Assembly: GCF_003244315.1 (NCBI RefSeq)
Contig: NZ_QKWH01000001.1
Location: 434,001 to 498,000, forward strand
Source: Xylanimonas oleitrophica
Lineage (GTDB): Bacteria > Actinomycetota > Actinomycetes > Actinomycetales > Cellulomonadaceae
Reading direction: 5' to 3'
Length of the DNA stretch: 64,000 nt
The notes below the pieces were generated by a model that saw only the letters and a program-made list of their open reading frames with translations, searched no databases and was not told the DNA's origin. Numbering within the stretch: the first letter of the stretch is position 1; every line of letters starts with the position of its first letter. A program made the translations under genes and the position numbers. Shown one piece after another: positions 42,710 through 51,797 of this stretch.

Positions 42710-43360
42710 TCACAGGGTGCTGATGAGGGCGACGCGGAACGCTGCCACCTGTGCCGGGACCGGCGTGCCGGACTGACGCACGACGGGGCGCACCGAGGTG
42801 TTCGCGGGCACCGGGATCAGCCACGACGCGGTCTGCCGCCACGAACCGGACGAGGACCCCTGGAACGCGTACATGCGGCCGGCGCTGAACCCTCCACCGT
42901 TGAAGCTCACACCGATGACAGGGCTCGCGGCGGCACCGTTCCACAGGTAGTCCATCGAGACCATGTACCAGCCTCGCACCGGCAGCACGACGGCCCCGGA
43001 CGCGAGCGACAGGCCGTCCGCGTCCTGGGCCGCGTCGCAGACGGGGAACGTGTCGGTGCCCCCGCCCACGTTGATCGGGTTGGTCTGCTGCAGGTGGATC
43101 GCCAGGCTCCTGACGGCGTCGGCCGCCCACAGGCGCCGCCATGCGTCTCCGGAGCGCACGTAAACAGCATTCTCAGCGGTGATCCAGACTTGGTCGCCGG
43201 GCTTGACGACCGTCGGGTTGGCGGTGGCCCACGCGTCCGCCGCCGCGAGGGTCGCGAAAGTCATGATGTCGCGGATGCCAGCCACCAGGCCGTTGATCGC
43301 GGCACGGGTGGGCGGCTGGGTCTCGGGCATCAGCTCGTGGCCGCGGGCGTCAGTCACCAT
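42710..43360 (-). CDS. Tail fibre / receptor-binding protein, expressed version
   Basis: A 216-residue protein in the tail-tip position of the late operon. Residues 1-75 are constant (INGLVAGIRDIMTFATLAAA, VVKPGDQVWITAENAVYV) and look like a phage fibre attachment region. Residues 76-216 are the switchable distal domain, beta-rich and rich in Gly/Ser (GVSFNGGGFSAGRMYAFQGS), resembling a C1q- or lectin-like trimer head with hydrophobic jelly-roll strands. Its ATG overlaps the preceding gene by 11 bp. The right inverted repeat lies in codons 63-75. Host-receptor binding is inferred from position and switching. Confidence 0.8.
   Translation of the reverse strand: MVTDARGHELMPETQPPTRAAINGLVAGIRDIMTFATLAAADAWATANPTVVKPGDQVWITAENAVYVRSGDAWRRLWAADAVRSLAIHLQQTNPINVGGGTDTFPVCDAAQDADGLSLASGAVVLPVRGWYMVSMDYLWNGAAASPVIGVSFNGGGFSAGRMYAFQGSSSGSWRQTASWLIPVPANTSVRPVVRQSGTPVPAQVAAFRVALISTL
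43135..43174. repeat. Right 40-bp inverted repeat of the tail-fibre switch
   Basis: An exact reverse complement of 42303-42342, inside the expressed fibre gene at codons 63-75. Perfect identity over 40 bp in otherwise unrelated neighbourhoods points to active or recent recombination. Confidence 0.95.
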
Positions 43361-43544
43361 CGGGGGTCTCCTCGATCTCAGGGATGTCAGGGGTGTCGCC
43401 CTGGCGGGCGTGGAAGGCGTCGTGGATCGCGGTCACCGCGACGACGGCGCCGCACAGGGCGCACACGCTCCAGGCGTCGTCCTGCCGGACCGGGCCGGCG
43501 AGGGCCTCCTCGAGCGCAGGGGCTTCGGTGGGGTCGGTGGTCAC
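43350..43544 (-). CDS. Small putative zinc-binding phage protein
   Basis: A 64-residue protein with VCALCGAVVAVTAIHDAFHARQ: a CxxC pair followed by HxxxH, which can hold one zinc. The N-terminus is acidic (TDPTEAPALEEALAG) and the C-terminus is acidic too (DIPEIEETPDGD). GTG 43544 overlaps the upstream tail gene by four bases, and the fibre ATG lies inside its 3' end, so it is translated within the tail module. Similar short CxxC proteins are frequent next to actinophage fibre genes; their role is unknown. Confidence 0.75.
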   Translation of the reverse strand: MTTDPTEAPALEEALAGPVRQDDAWSVCALCGAVVAVTAIHDAFHARQGDTPDIPEIEETPDGD

Positions 43545-44827
43545 ACGCGCCTCCGGTAGGTGATCTCCAGGGCCATGCCGCCGCCGGCGCCGCGCACCGC
43601 GGCGTAGGAGCTGCCGACGAGCGCGAAGCCTCGGTAGGCGCCGGTGCGGAACGCTTCGCGGACGGCCGCGCTGCCGAGTACCCCGCCGACGGCGTACCAG
43701 CCGGTCCCGTTGACGCCGGGTCCGAGGGCGTCCCAGGTCGGGCCGGCGCCGTTCGGGATGCCCGACTTGGAGGGGTTGGTGATCGATGTCAGGGACACCC
43801 ACCCCAGCGAGTAGGGCACCCCCAGGTCGACGCCCATCAGCTGCACGCGCATGGCCGTGATCTCGACGGCGCCGAGCTGGGTGATCTTGGTGCCGTACCC
43901 GGCGGCGCCGTACAGCAGCCCCGATCCGTCGCGCTGCCCCTGGTAGAGGATGTTCGGGTAGCCGTAGCGGCCTGCGTTCCAGTCGTCCCACCGGCTCGTG
44001 GACACCCGGTAGGTGCCCACCCACGACGGCTGGACGATGGTCCTGACCGTCTCGTAGCGCTCGACCGGCGCCGAGGAGGGGTAGGTGACCCTCGCGGAGT
44101 CCGACCACCCGGAGGGACCGCCGGCGTTGCTCTGCTGGATCTGGATCAGCATCGTCTGGCCAGCGCTGATCGACAGCGTGGTCGAGGTGCCCGTGACCGC
44201 TGCCCTGGTGGTCCACGTGGCGCCGCTGTTGGTCGAGTACCGCACCTGGGTGGTGTCGACGGTGGCCGGCTTGCTCCACGTCACGGTGACCGTGCCACCG
44301 GAGCGGGACACGGACGGTGCTGCCGGGCGGGCTGGCGCGACCGTAGCCGCGGCGCCGCGCCGCCCGATCGCGGCGACCCCTGACCCGTCAGCGGCCCATC
44401 CCAGCACGACGACGTCGCCCGCGGCCGGTGACGCGTAGGACGCGACGGTCCAGGCGGTCACCGTCTCCCCACCGCCGACGTCGACCGTGACCCGGCCCGC
44501 CTGCGAGCCCGACCCCACGGCCGTCACCGTCCCGAACAGGGGCTGCGCACCGACCTCAGGAGAGGGCACCGAGTCCCTGGGTGCCAGCGCCATCACCAGG
44601 GCACCCGACTGCTGGTCGCGCAGCACCCAGCAGGGCTGCCCGATCATCGCCGCCCAGTCCACGTCTGCCAGGGCAGGCAGGTCGATCGGGTCAGAGCCGC
44701 GCAGCTCGACCTGCACCGTGCGCTGGCCCGCGGCCACGATGGTGGCCAGCTCCACGGCCCGGATGTCCGCGCCAGGCTTCGGGCCCTGCGGGAGCGCCTG
44801 GACGAGCGCGGCGAGGGGGTTGGTCAT
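43541..44827 (-). CDS. Minor tail protein with fibronectin type III-like domain
   Basis: A 428-residue tail-tip protein. Residues 1-145 form a beta-rich domain (ADIRAVELATIVAAGQRTVQ, VTVDVGGGETVTAWTVASYA). Residues ~150-240 look like a fibronectin III module (PAAPSVSRSGGTVTVTWSKP ... ASNAGGPSGWSDSARVTYPS-type pattern). Residues 250-428 resemble a carbohydrate-binding or fibre-like beta domain with SRWDDWNAGRYGYPNILYQG. It is the adsorption-device candidate besides the switchable fibre. Its ATG overlaps the upstream stop by four bases. Confidence 0.8.
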   Translation of the reverse strand: MTNPLAALVQALPQGPKPGADIRAVELATIVAAGQRTVQVELRGSDPIDLPALADVDWAAMIGQPCWVLRDQQSGALVMALAPRDSVPSPEVGAQPLFGTVTAVGSGSQAGRVTVDVGGGETVTAWTVASYASPAAGDVVVLGWAADGSGVAAIGRRGAAATVAPARPAAPSVSRSGGTVTVTWSKPATVDTTQVRYSTNSGATWTTRAAVTGTSTTLSISAGQTMLIQIQQSNAGGPSGWSDSARVTYPSSAPVERYETVRTIVQPSWVGTYRVSTSRWDDWNAGRYGYPNILYQGQRDGSGLLYGAAGYGTKITQLGAVEITAMRVQLMGVDLGVPYSLGWVSLTSITNPSKSGIPNGAGPTWDALGPGVNGTGWYAVGGVLGSAAVREAFRTGAYRGFALVGSSYAAVRGAGGGMALEITYRRRV

Positions 44828-45945
44828 TCCTCGACTCCTACGGTCAGGGACGTGGGGGTGGCGCCGAGCAGGTCGACGGTGCCGCCCAGCACGTAGCCGG
44901 TGCGGGTCACGCCGTCGCGGACCACGCGCACGGCGTCGTCGGGCTCAGGGCGCGGGTCTGGTGCGATCTGCACGTCGACCACGCGCGCCGGACGCAGGCC
45001 CTCGGCGAGCTTCTTGCGGCCCGCGGCGTAGGCCTGCGCCTCGGACGTGATGAGGTCGGAGGACCAGGCGGCGTTGACGCGCCCGTAGGTCGCCACCGCG
45101 TAGGGGCCGGCCGTGGCCTCGATGGGCTCGGTGCGAGCCAGGGGCTGCCCGTCGTCGCCCGTGATCGAGGACATGACCGTCCAGGAGTTGAAGACCCCGG
45201 TGCGAGACCCTGCGCGCGGGGCGGACACCAGGGTCGGCATGGCGCCGTCGCGGGTCGGCTCCCCGTCGCGGTAGGTCACCACAGGGGCGGGCGAGTCTGG
45301 CAGCGGCGGCAGCAGCTGCACGTTGCCGTCCGCGTCCGGGCGCATACGCGCTGGCCACGTGTCCGCGATCTCGTACAGCGCGGCCAGCCGGTCGCCCGAC
45401 CATTGCTTGCCCGGGGTGACGTCGATCGACGGCAGGGCCGGGTCGATCAGCGCGACCATGCCCGCCGGGAGCATGCGCCGCAGCTCTGAGGCCAGGGTCG
45501 AGCCGGGCCCAGGTGAGCGGGGCACGAGGATCTGGTCGTCGGTCGCACGCTGGAGCAGGCCGACACCGCTCACGCGCACGGACCCGTCGTCCTGCTCTTC
45601 CCACGCCTGCACCCGGCAGGCGGCCAGGCGGGTGACGTACTGCGTGCCGGTCACCGCGGAGGTCACCACGACCGCCAGGGCCAGCCACTGCCCGTAGGTG
45701 GCCAGGGGGTGGGCGGTGTCGTCGCCGGGCAGCCAGTCACGGCGGCGACCGTCCTCCACGCTGTAGCGCGGCACGGTCAGGGTGCACGACTCGGGCACGC
45801 CCTTGCCGGCCACGTCCCAGGAGACCGACCCGGACAGGATCGGCACCTGCGCGGCCAGCATCCCGAGCTCGGGGTGCCATGCCTGGATGGACGGTTCCCA
45901 GCGGTAGCCGGAGGACATCACCGAGTGCGGGGCCCCGTCACGCAT
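44824..45945 (-). CDS. Minor tail protein, DUF5047-like
   Basis: A 373-residue tail-tip component in the position of the tail-associated (Tal-like) protein. PILSGSVSWDVAGKGVPESCTLTVP and RLAACRVQAWEEQDDGSVRVSGVGLLQRATDDQ are characteristic of the DUF5047 group in Streptomyces and related siphoviruses. Later, RTGVFNSWTVMSSITGDDGQ and the Tyr/Ala-rich region YAVATYGRVNAAWSSDLITS form the baseplate-hub-like fold. No hydrolase motif is seen. It overlaps the Dit gene by eight bases. Confidence 0.82.
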   Translation of the reverse strand: MRDGAPHSVMSSGYRWEPSIQAWHPELGMLAAQVPILSGSVSWDVAGKGVPESCTLTVPRYSVEDGRRRDWLPGDDTAHPLATYGQWLALAVVVTSAVTGTQYVTRLAACRVQAWEEQDDGSVRVSGVGLLQRATDDQILVPRSPGPGSTLASELRRMLPAGMVALIDPALPSIDVTPGKQWSGDRLAALYEIADTWPARMRPDADGNVQLLPPLPDSPAPVVTYRDGEPTRDGAMPTLVSAPRAGSRTGVFNSWTVMSSITGDDGQPLARTEPIEATAGPYAVATYGRVNAAWSSDLITSEAQAYAAGRKKLAEGLRPARVVDVQIAPDPRPEPDDAVRVVRDGVTRTGYVLGGTVDLLGATPTSLTVGVEE

Positions 45946-46771
45946 CGGGCACCTGACCGATCACGCCGTACTGGCCGTAGTCCAGGGCGTCGAAGTCGGC
46001 CCAGGTCCGGCCGGCGAAGAAGCGGTCGAAGTCGTCCCACGTGGAGGCCGACCACATGTGGTCGAAGTCGTCCCACGTGTACAGCGCGACCGGCACGTCC
46101 GGCTCCGGGTCGTCGATCCACTGCACCGTCAGCGTGTACACGCGGGACGTGGACAGGCCACCGTCCCCGTCCCACAGCTCCGACGGCCACCCCAGCACCA
46201 CGCCGAGGTCGGTGGCGGGCAGGTCACGCACGGAGCCGTCGGTGCGCACGGCGATGCCGCCGCCCGCGCGCATCACGCGTGTCAGCGCCTCCCCGGCCTC
46301 CCGGGTCAGCAGCAGCCGGAACGTCGTGGTGCCGTCTCCGGCGGGACGCATGACCACCACCGGGCGGGACCGGCCCTCCACCCGGAAAGCCACGCTCCCC
46401 ACGTGCGGGTCCCGCGGCAGGCCGTTGTGGATCCACATGCGCACCGGGATCACGGTGCGCCCGTCCAGCGACTGGACCAGCGCGCGCCGGTAGGCGCCGT
46501 CCGGCTGCCACCGCACCTGGACCGGGTCGGACGTCACGACCTGCTGACCGTGCGTCAGCTCGTACACCACCGGCAGGTTGATCGGGGCGCGCACGTCGAT
46601 CAGCACGACCTGGCCGTCCGGCGCGGTCCGCCGTCCGCCGGGGACGTCCCACGTGACGTCCCCGGCCCGCCCTCGCACGACGAACTCCTCCCCCTGCGGG
46701 ACACCGGTGACGATGAGCTGCACCGGCTCGGGGGTGAGCCCGCTGAGCAGGGACGCTGTGATCTGTGGCAT
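45938..46771 (-). CDS. Distal tail (Dit-like) protein with WDDFD repeats
   Basis: A 277-residue protein directly downstream of the tape measure, the standard Dit position. The first ~245 residues are beta-rich with GEEFVVRGRAGDVTWDVPGG and YTLTVQWIDDPEPDVPV. The last ~30 residues carry three imperfect repeats: TWDDFDHMWSAS, TWDDFDRFFAGR, TWADFDALDYGQ. Such short aromatic-acidic repeats at tail-tip C-termini occur in actinophages and could form a local docking rod. Its ATG shares one base with the tape-measure stop. Confidence 0.8.
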   Translation of the reverse strand: MPQITASLLSGLTPEPVQLIVTGVPQGEEFVVRGRAGDVTWDVPGGRRTAPDGQVVLIDVRAPINLPVVYELTHGQQVVTSDPVQVRWQPDGAYRRALVQSLDGRTVIPVRMWIHNGLPRDPHVGSVAFRVEGRSRPVVVMRPAGDGTTTFRLLLTREAGEALTRVMRAGGGIAVRTDGSVRDLPATDLGVVLGWPSELWDGDGGLSTSRVYTLTVQWIDDPEPDVPVALYTWDDFDHMWSASTWDDFDRFFAGRTWADFDALDYGQYGVIGQVPDA

Positions 46772-49700
46772 TACTGGCGCCTCGCTCCCACGGCCAGGGC
46801 TGCCTCGTCGGCGGCCTGCTTCATCTCGGCGTGCACGACCGCACGCATGGGCTGCCCGTCCACCAGGAGGGTCAGCTCCGTGCCGGCCATCGCCTGCGCG
46901 AGCGCGCCCTTGTCGAGCGCCACCTGCACGGCTGTGACCCCACCGCCCGCCCCGGCCGCGGGGCTGGCGTAGGCCAGCGATCGGGTGACGTCAGCGGGCA
47001 GGACGTACCCCGACGTGCGGGGGACGTGGAGCTCGGGTCCCTCCTCGCCGACGATGTACGCCTGCCCGGCCTGGGTCGGGCCGCCCTTCGCACGCCGCGG
47101 CAGGCCGAACACCCCCGCGAGGAGGTTCTCGATCTGCTTGCCGACGCCGGCGATCTGCGCCTCGACCTGCGCCTGCTGCCGGGTGAGGTCGATGACCTGC
47201 GCGTTGGCCGCCGACAGGCCGCCCTTGGAGAACGCGCTGGTGACGTTCTGCCCGGTCAGGGCCGCGTACTGCTCGATGCTCGCGTACTGGCCGTTGAGTG
47301 CCCTGACCTCGGCCGCCGACATCGACAGCAGCGCGTCCGCCATCGCCAGGCCGCCCTGCACGCCGGCCTGCCCGACCTCCTGCACGATCGCGGGAGCGAA
47401 CCCCCTCGACACGAGCTGGCCGACCTTGCTGGACAGGCTCTTGACCTTGCTGGCGTAGTCGCGTGCCGAGGCCAGGATGCCCGCGCCGGTCGGGCGGCCC
47501 GACCACGGGTCCCGCCCGGACGCCGAGTCCAGCGAGAACCCGCCGATCAGCGACGACGCGGTGCGGTCGCTGATCTGCTGGAGCTCGGCTGCGCGCTGCT
47601 TGGCGGCGTCGAGCTGGTCGGTGACGTGCGTCAGCGTCCCGTACAGGCGCGAGAACGACTTCTCGGCCTGCTCGCCCATGCGGGCCAGGCTGACCCGGGA
47701 GGAGTACGCGAGGGACTCGTCCTGGTCCAGGGTGCGCAGCCGGTCGACCAGGGACTGCGCCGAGGAGAGGCCGCCGGTCGCCTGCCCGAGGATGTCGCCG
47801 CGCGAGAGCGTGCGCTCGTAGGCGGCCCTGTCCTTCGCGAACGCCTGGAGCTGCGCGACGGCGTCGTTGTACCGCTTCTCCGCCGCCCAGAACCGCTCGT
47901 CCAGGCTGCGCTTGCGGTCCTCGTCGCCGCGGGTGGCGGCTGCCTGGATCTGCGGCCACAGCCGCTGCATCTCGGCCTGCGCACGGTCACGCTGCGTCTC
48001 GTACTGCCGCGACGTCGCCGACACGCGACCGCCCCCGGCGTACCCACCCAGGCCCAGCGCGTCCGCGCCGCGCTCGTTGAGCGCGTCGAGGAAGCCCGGC
48101 GCGACCCGCTCGATCGACTGCCTCGATTCCTTGCGGACCACGTACTCGTCCCGGTGGACGATCCCGGCCGGCTCGTGCTTGCCGCCCGGCCCCGTGTACC
48201 CACCGGTCGCGAACGTCTGCCGGCCGCCGAGCCCAGAGGTCCCCACCGAGACGGTGCCGTTCACACCGACGGTCACGGTGCGCGACAGGCCCGCCAGCGA
48301 CGCCTTGATGGCCTCGATGGTGGGTGTGGCGTTGTCGCGGGCGGACACGACGATCGCACCGCCCTGCTTCGACACCCAGTCCGTCAGGCGGACCGTGACC
48401 GCGCGCCCCTTCGAGTCCTCACCCGTGATCGTGACCGCACCCGTCGTCGAGTCGACGGCGTGCTTGTAGTTGCTCAGGGTGGTGCGCGCCTCACCGTCCG
48501 ACCCGTAGATCGTGACCGTGCCCGACGCCTGATCCACCTGCGCCGTCAGCCCGTACAGCACCCGCTCAGCCGACCCCGAGTGACCCTCGATCTCGACCGT
48601 GCCCTTGGCCGCACCGATGTCCGACGTCAGCCGGGCCAGCGTCTGGTGCGCCAGCGTCGCGTCCGCCGCGATCGTCCAGGGCTTGACGTGCCCGGCCTCC
48701 TGCTCGATCGTCGTCCGCAGCCCCCGCGCGGCACCCTCCGCCTCGGCGGTGTTGCCGGTGAACGTCACCGGCCACTCGCCAGGCACCTGCTCCGTGATGG
48801 TGGCGCCGAGCCGGGCAGCCTCAGCCTCGACCGTCGTCGACCCGTCACGCAGCCCCTGCGCCAGCGAGTCCGCCAGCGCGGCCGCCGCCTCCGGACCCTG
48901 CGACTGCATCACAGCGGTGACGAGCGCCATGCCGCGCTCCATCTCCAGCACCCATTCCGACGACGCCCCAGCCAGCGTCTCCTGCGTCAGCGCGTCGAAC
49001 CGCGCCAGCTCCTCCACGCTGGCGGTGGTCAGCTGCTCGACCAGGCCGGCCGCCTCCGGACCCAGGGACTGCAGGTAGCCGATGGTCGACGCCGACAGGG
49101 AGTCGGTCAGGCGCATGAGGTTGGACTGCCAGTTCTGCTGCGCCTGCACCTGCCGGTCGAGCTCGGCGAGGTAGTCCGACAGACTGACCTTGACGTCGCC
49201 GACGAACTTCTTCCAGGCGTCGCCCTCCTGGCCCTTGGACTTGGCCGTCTTCTTGGCCGTCTCCTCCTGCTTGGCCTGCTGGGCGGACAGCATCTCCGTG
49301 TACGTGCCCGAGATGTTGATGAACGACCGGGACGCCTCGTCGTAGGACTCGCGCGTCTTCTGGACCCGCTTCGCGAGCTCGTCCAGCGCGTCCGACGACA
49401 GGTTCGCCGAGGCCCCCACACCGTCCATGCCCTCGGCCAGGTCGGATGCCGACTGACTGGCCATGTCCTGCGCGTTCTCCGCCTCCAGGAGCACGTCCCG
49501 GAACGAAGGCATGAGCTCCAGCAGTTGCGCGGTGCTGGCGCCCGTGAGGTCGAGGTAGGCCTGGAACTTGGCGGTCGCCATCGCCGGGTCCGAGGCGTAC
49601 ATGGAGGCCAGAGCCTGGCCCATGCGCTCGAGCTCGTCAGTGACCAGGTCGGCCGACGAGTTCATCCCGAGGAGGTTGCCGGCGAAGTCGTCGAACCGGT

Positions 49701-51561
49701 CCATGATCCCGGGGTCGGTGACGCGCTCGAAGGCCTCGCGGAGGTTGTAGCTGTCACCAGCGATGCCCTTGATCTGGACCGCGGCGAGCTCTGCGGCGTC
49801 CGAGACGTCGAGGAGGATGCGAGTCCACTCCGCAGCGCTACGGGGGTCCGACTCCTCCCCGAACGCTGCGGCGGCGATCTGGGCTGCCGTGAAAGCCGCG
49901 GCGGCGACGCCGAGCGCCTTGGCGAGTGCGCCGAGGGCAGGGCCGAAACGGCGGAGCTTGTCCACCGTTCCGGGCGAGATGGCGCCGATGTCCCGCATGG
50001 CGCGGGCCGTCTCGATCACGCGGGGGAAGGTCAGCAGGAAGCCGCCCGCGAGGAGGCTGGTCACGCCGACGAGGCCGGTCATCCCGCCGATGGCCTGCTG
50101 CATCGGGGCAGGCAGGGCCCCGAAGGCCTCGGCGAGCCCCGCGACGGCGTCGGCGCCGGCGGCCAGCGCGGGCAGGAATGCCTGCCCGACAGTGATCGCC
50201 GAGTCGGTGATCGCGTTCTTCGCGATCTGCATCTTGGCCTCGGCGGTGTCGTACCGCTTGCCCGCCTCGTCGACGAGGGCGGTGTTGGCCTCCCACTCCT
50301 CGTTTGCCAGGCCGACGGCGCGGGTGGCCATGCCGGTGGCGGTGGCCAGACCCTGGAGCATGCCGACCTGCCGGATGCCGGCGATGTTCAGGTCCTTGAG
50401 GGTGCCGTAGGTGTTCCCGCCAGCCTTGTTCATCGCGTCGAGGCCGCCGATGACGGCGTCGAGCGCGACGATCGGGTTGCTCCGCCACGTGCTCGCGAAC
50501 CGCTCAGCGCTCATGCCGGCCAGGTCAGCGAAGCCCTGCAGGTCACCGGAGCCCTCGACGACCGCCTTGGAGATCGTCTGGATGGTCTGCGACATGGCCG
50601 TGCCACCGGCCTCGGCCTCGATGCCGATCGAGGACATGGCGGCGGCGAGGCCGAGGACCTGCGGCTCGGTGAAGCCCGCGACGGCGCCGGCGGCCGACAG
50701 GCGGGTCGACATCGCGACGATGTCAGCCTCGGTCGTGGCGAAGTTGTTGCCCAGGCCGACCACGGACGCGCCGAGGCGGCCGATGTCAGACTCGCTCGTG
50801 CCCATCACGGCCGCGAACTTCGCCAGCGCCATGGCCGCTTCCTCGGCGGACAGGTTCGTCGTCTCGCCAAGGTCGATCATCGTGCGCGTGAACTGCACGA
50901 TGCCGCCCGTGCTGATGCCGAGCTGGCCGGCCGCCTCCGCCACGGCGGCGATCTCGGTGTGCGACGACGGCAGCTCGCGCGCCATGCCGCGCAGACCCGC
51001 CTCCACCGCGGCCAGCTGCTGCGGCGTGCCCTCGACGGTCTTGAGCACGCCCGTCCAGGCCGACTCCCAGTCGACGGCAGCCTTGACCGTGGCGCCGGCG
51101 GTGGCCGTGGTGATCGCGCCGAATGCCGACAGCGCCATCCCGGCCCGGTCCCACGACTCGCGGTTCTGCTCGACCGAGGTCGTCAGGCGCCCGAGTGCGG
51201 TCTGCTGCTGAGCGGCAGCCGCCGACGTCTGCTCCATGGAGGCGCGGTGGGCGGCCTCGGCGGCCGTGACCTCCTTGGTGGCCTTGTCCACGTCGCGGCG
51301 CGCCTTGGCCACCCGCTCCTCGGCCGCGACGGCCTGCGTCGACTGCGCCCCGTGCCGGGTGCGCGCGTCCGCGAGCTGCTGCTCGGCGACTCGCAGGCGC
51401 CCGGCAGCGTCGGCCTGGGCCTTCTGCGCCCGGTCGACCCGCTGCCCCGCCTTCTCCGCCGCGTCGGCCACCTTGTCGGTGGCCTTGGCCGCGAGGTCCA
51501 TCCCCCGGACGAATGCCTGGTACTCGGCCTCGAGACGGATGGCGTAGGAGCGAGTCGTCAC
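46771..51561 (-). CDS. Tape measure protein
   Basis: A 1,596-residue protein, the longest in the element, which sets tail length (about 1.5 Angstrom per residue would predict a tail near 240 nm). The N-terminal ~120 residues are coiled coil (AKATDKVADAAEKAGQRVDR). The TP901-type core follows near residues 190-330 (ELPSSHTEIAAVAEAAGQLG, TNLSAEEAAMALAKFAAVMG). Central hydrophobic spans lie near residues 500 and 560, and long helical stretches plus Gly/Ser tracts fill the second half (LARLTSDIGAAKGTVEIEG, LYGLTAQVDQASGTVTIYG). GTG 51561 follows GGGGGTG. No lytic transglycosylase motif was seen. Confidence 0.93.
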   Translation of the reverse strand: MTTRSYAIRLEAEYQAFVRGMDLAAKATDKVADAAEKAGQRVDRAQKAQADAAGRLRVAEQQLADARTRHGAQSTQAVAAEERVAKARRDVDKATKEVTAAEAAHRASMEQTSAAAAQQQTALGRLTTSVEQNRESWDRAGMALSAFGAITTATAGATVKAAVDWESAWTGVLKTVEGTPQQLAAVEAGLRGMARELPSSHTEIAAVAEAAGQLGISTGGIVQFTRTMIDLGETTNLSAEEAAMALAKFAAVMGTSESDIGRLGASVVGLGNNFATTEADIVAMSTRLSAAGAVAGFTEPQVLGLAAAMSSIGIEAEAGGTAMSQTIQTISKAVVEGSGDLQGFADLAGMSAERFASTWRSNPIVALDAVIGGLDAMNKAGGNTYGTLKDLNIAGIRQVGMLQGLATATGMATRAVGLANEEWEANTALVDEAGKRYDTAEAKMQIAKNAITDSAITVGQAFLPALAAGADAVAGLAEAFGALPAPMQQAIGGMTGLVGVTSLLAGGFLLTFPRVIETARAMRDIGAISPGTVDKLRRFGPALGALAKALGVAAAAFTAAQIAAAAFGEESDPRSAAEWTRILLDVSDAAELAAVQIKGIAGDSYNLREAFERVTDPGIMDRFDDFAGNLLGMNSSADLVTDELERMGQALASMYASDPAMATAKFQAYLDLTGASTAQLLELMPSFRDVLLEAENAQDMASQSASDLAEGMDGVGASANLSSDALDELAKRVQKTRESYDEASRSFINISGTYTEMLSAQQAKQEETAKKTAKSKGQEGDAWKKFVGDVKVSLSDYLAELDRQVQAQQNWQSNLMRLTDSLSASTIGYLQSLGPEAAGLVEQLTTASVEELARFDALTQETLAGASSEWVLEMERGMALVTAVMQSQGPEAAAALADSLAQGLRDGSTTVEAEAARLGATITEQVPGEWPVTFTGNTAEAEGAARGLRTTIEQEAGHVKPWTIAADATLAHQTLARLTSDIGAAKGTVEIEGHSGSAERVLYGLTAQVDQASGTVTIYGSDGEARTTLSNYKHAVDSTTGAVTITGEDSKGRAVTVRLTDWVSKQGGAIVVSARDNATPTIEAIKASLAGLSRTVTVGVNGTVSVGTSGLGGRQTFATGGYTGPGGKHEPAGIVHRDEYVVRKESRQSIERVAPGFLDALNERGADALGLGGYAGGGRVSATSRQYETQRDRAQAEMQRLWPQIQAAATRGDEDRKRSLDERFWAAEKRYNDAVAQLQAFAKDRAAYERTLSRGDILGQATGGLSSAQSLVDRLRTLDQDESLAYSSRVSLARMGEQAEKSFSRLYGTLTHVTDQLDAAKQRAAELQQISDRTASSLIGGFSLDSASGRDPWSGRPTGAGILASARDYASKVKSLSSKVGQLVSRGFAPAIVQEVGQAGVQGGLAMADALLSMSAAEVRALNGQYASIEQYAALTGQNVTSAFSKGGLSAANAQVIDLTRQQAQVEAQIAGVGKQIENLLAGVFGLPRRAKGGPTQAGQAYIVGEEGPELHVPRTSGYVLPADVTRSLAYASPAAGAGGGVTAVQVALDKGALAQAMAGTELTLLVDGQPMRAVVHAEMKQAADEAALAVGARRQ

Positions 51562-51605
51562 GATTCACCCCCTGGAGAGTCGGCACTGTGCTGTTGAATG
51601 GCGGG

Positions 51606-51797
51606 ATGAGCGAAAAGACAAAGGGCGGCCAGGCTCTGCTGCCGCTGCTGAGCGTGATCGGGCTAGGAGCCCTGCTGATCGGCGCGATACGCGGCATCAA
51701 CGGCATCCCGAGCGGGTGGCTGATCGCGCTCGTCGGCTCGGTGCTGCTCGTGGGCGGTCTGATCCATCGAGCGGTCCGCCAGAGCCGGAGCAGCTAG
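51606..51797 (+). CDS. Small two-helix membrane protein on the opposite strand
   Basis: A 63-residue protein with two clear hydrophobic helices (ALLPLLSVIGLGALLIGAI and SGWLIALVGSVLLVGGLI) flanked by basic ends (MSEKTKGG, RAVRQSRSS). It lies opposite the 3' part of the tail-chaperone frame. Third-position GC is high in this frame and clearly lower in the overlapping leftward frame, which argues that the + strand reading is the selected one here. TTGAAT ends six bases before the ATG (possible leaderless promoter). Function is unknown; superinfection-exclusion or holin-like roles are only guesses. Confidence 0.55.
   Translation: MSEKTKGGQALLPLLSVIGLGALLIGAIRGINGIPSGWLIALVGSVLLVGGLIHRAVRQSRSS

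Larger units (their letters stand above)
42303..43174. mobile_element. Invertible DNA segment with two alternative tail-fibre 3' ends
   Basis: Two perfect 40-bp inverted repeats bound a 792-bp interior (42343-43134). The interior holds two reading frames converging tail to tail (stops at 42710 and 42689). Only the - strand frame is now joined to the fixed N-terminal coding part at 43360-43175. Inversion would join the other in frame. This is the classic layout of Mu/P1/P22-type tail-fibre or phase-variation switches. The recombinase gene is not in the window. Confidence 0.85.

Noticed and set aside
46765-51597. 1,610-codon open frame on the + strand opposite the tape measure gene
   Set aside because: It mirrors the tape measure exactly, is made of His/Arg/Gly-rich low-complexity sequence with no domain, and arises because high-GC genes leave opposite frames open.
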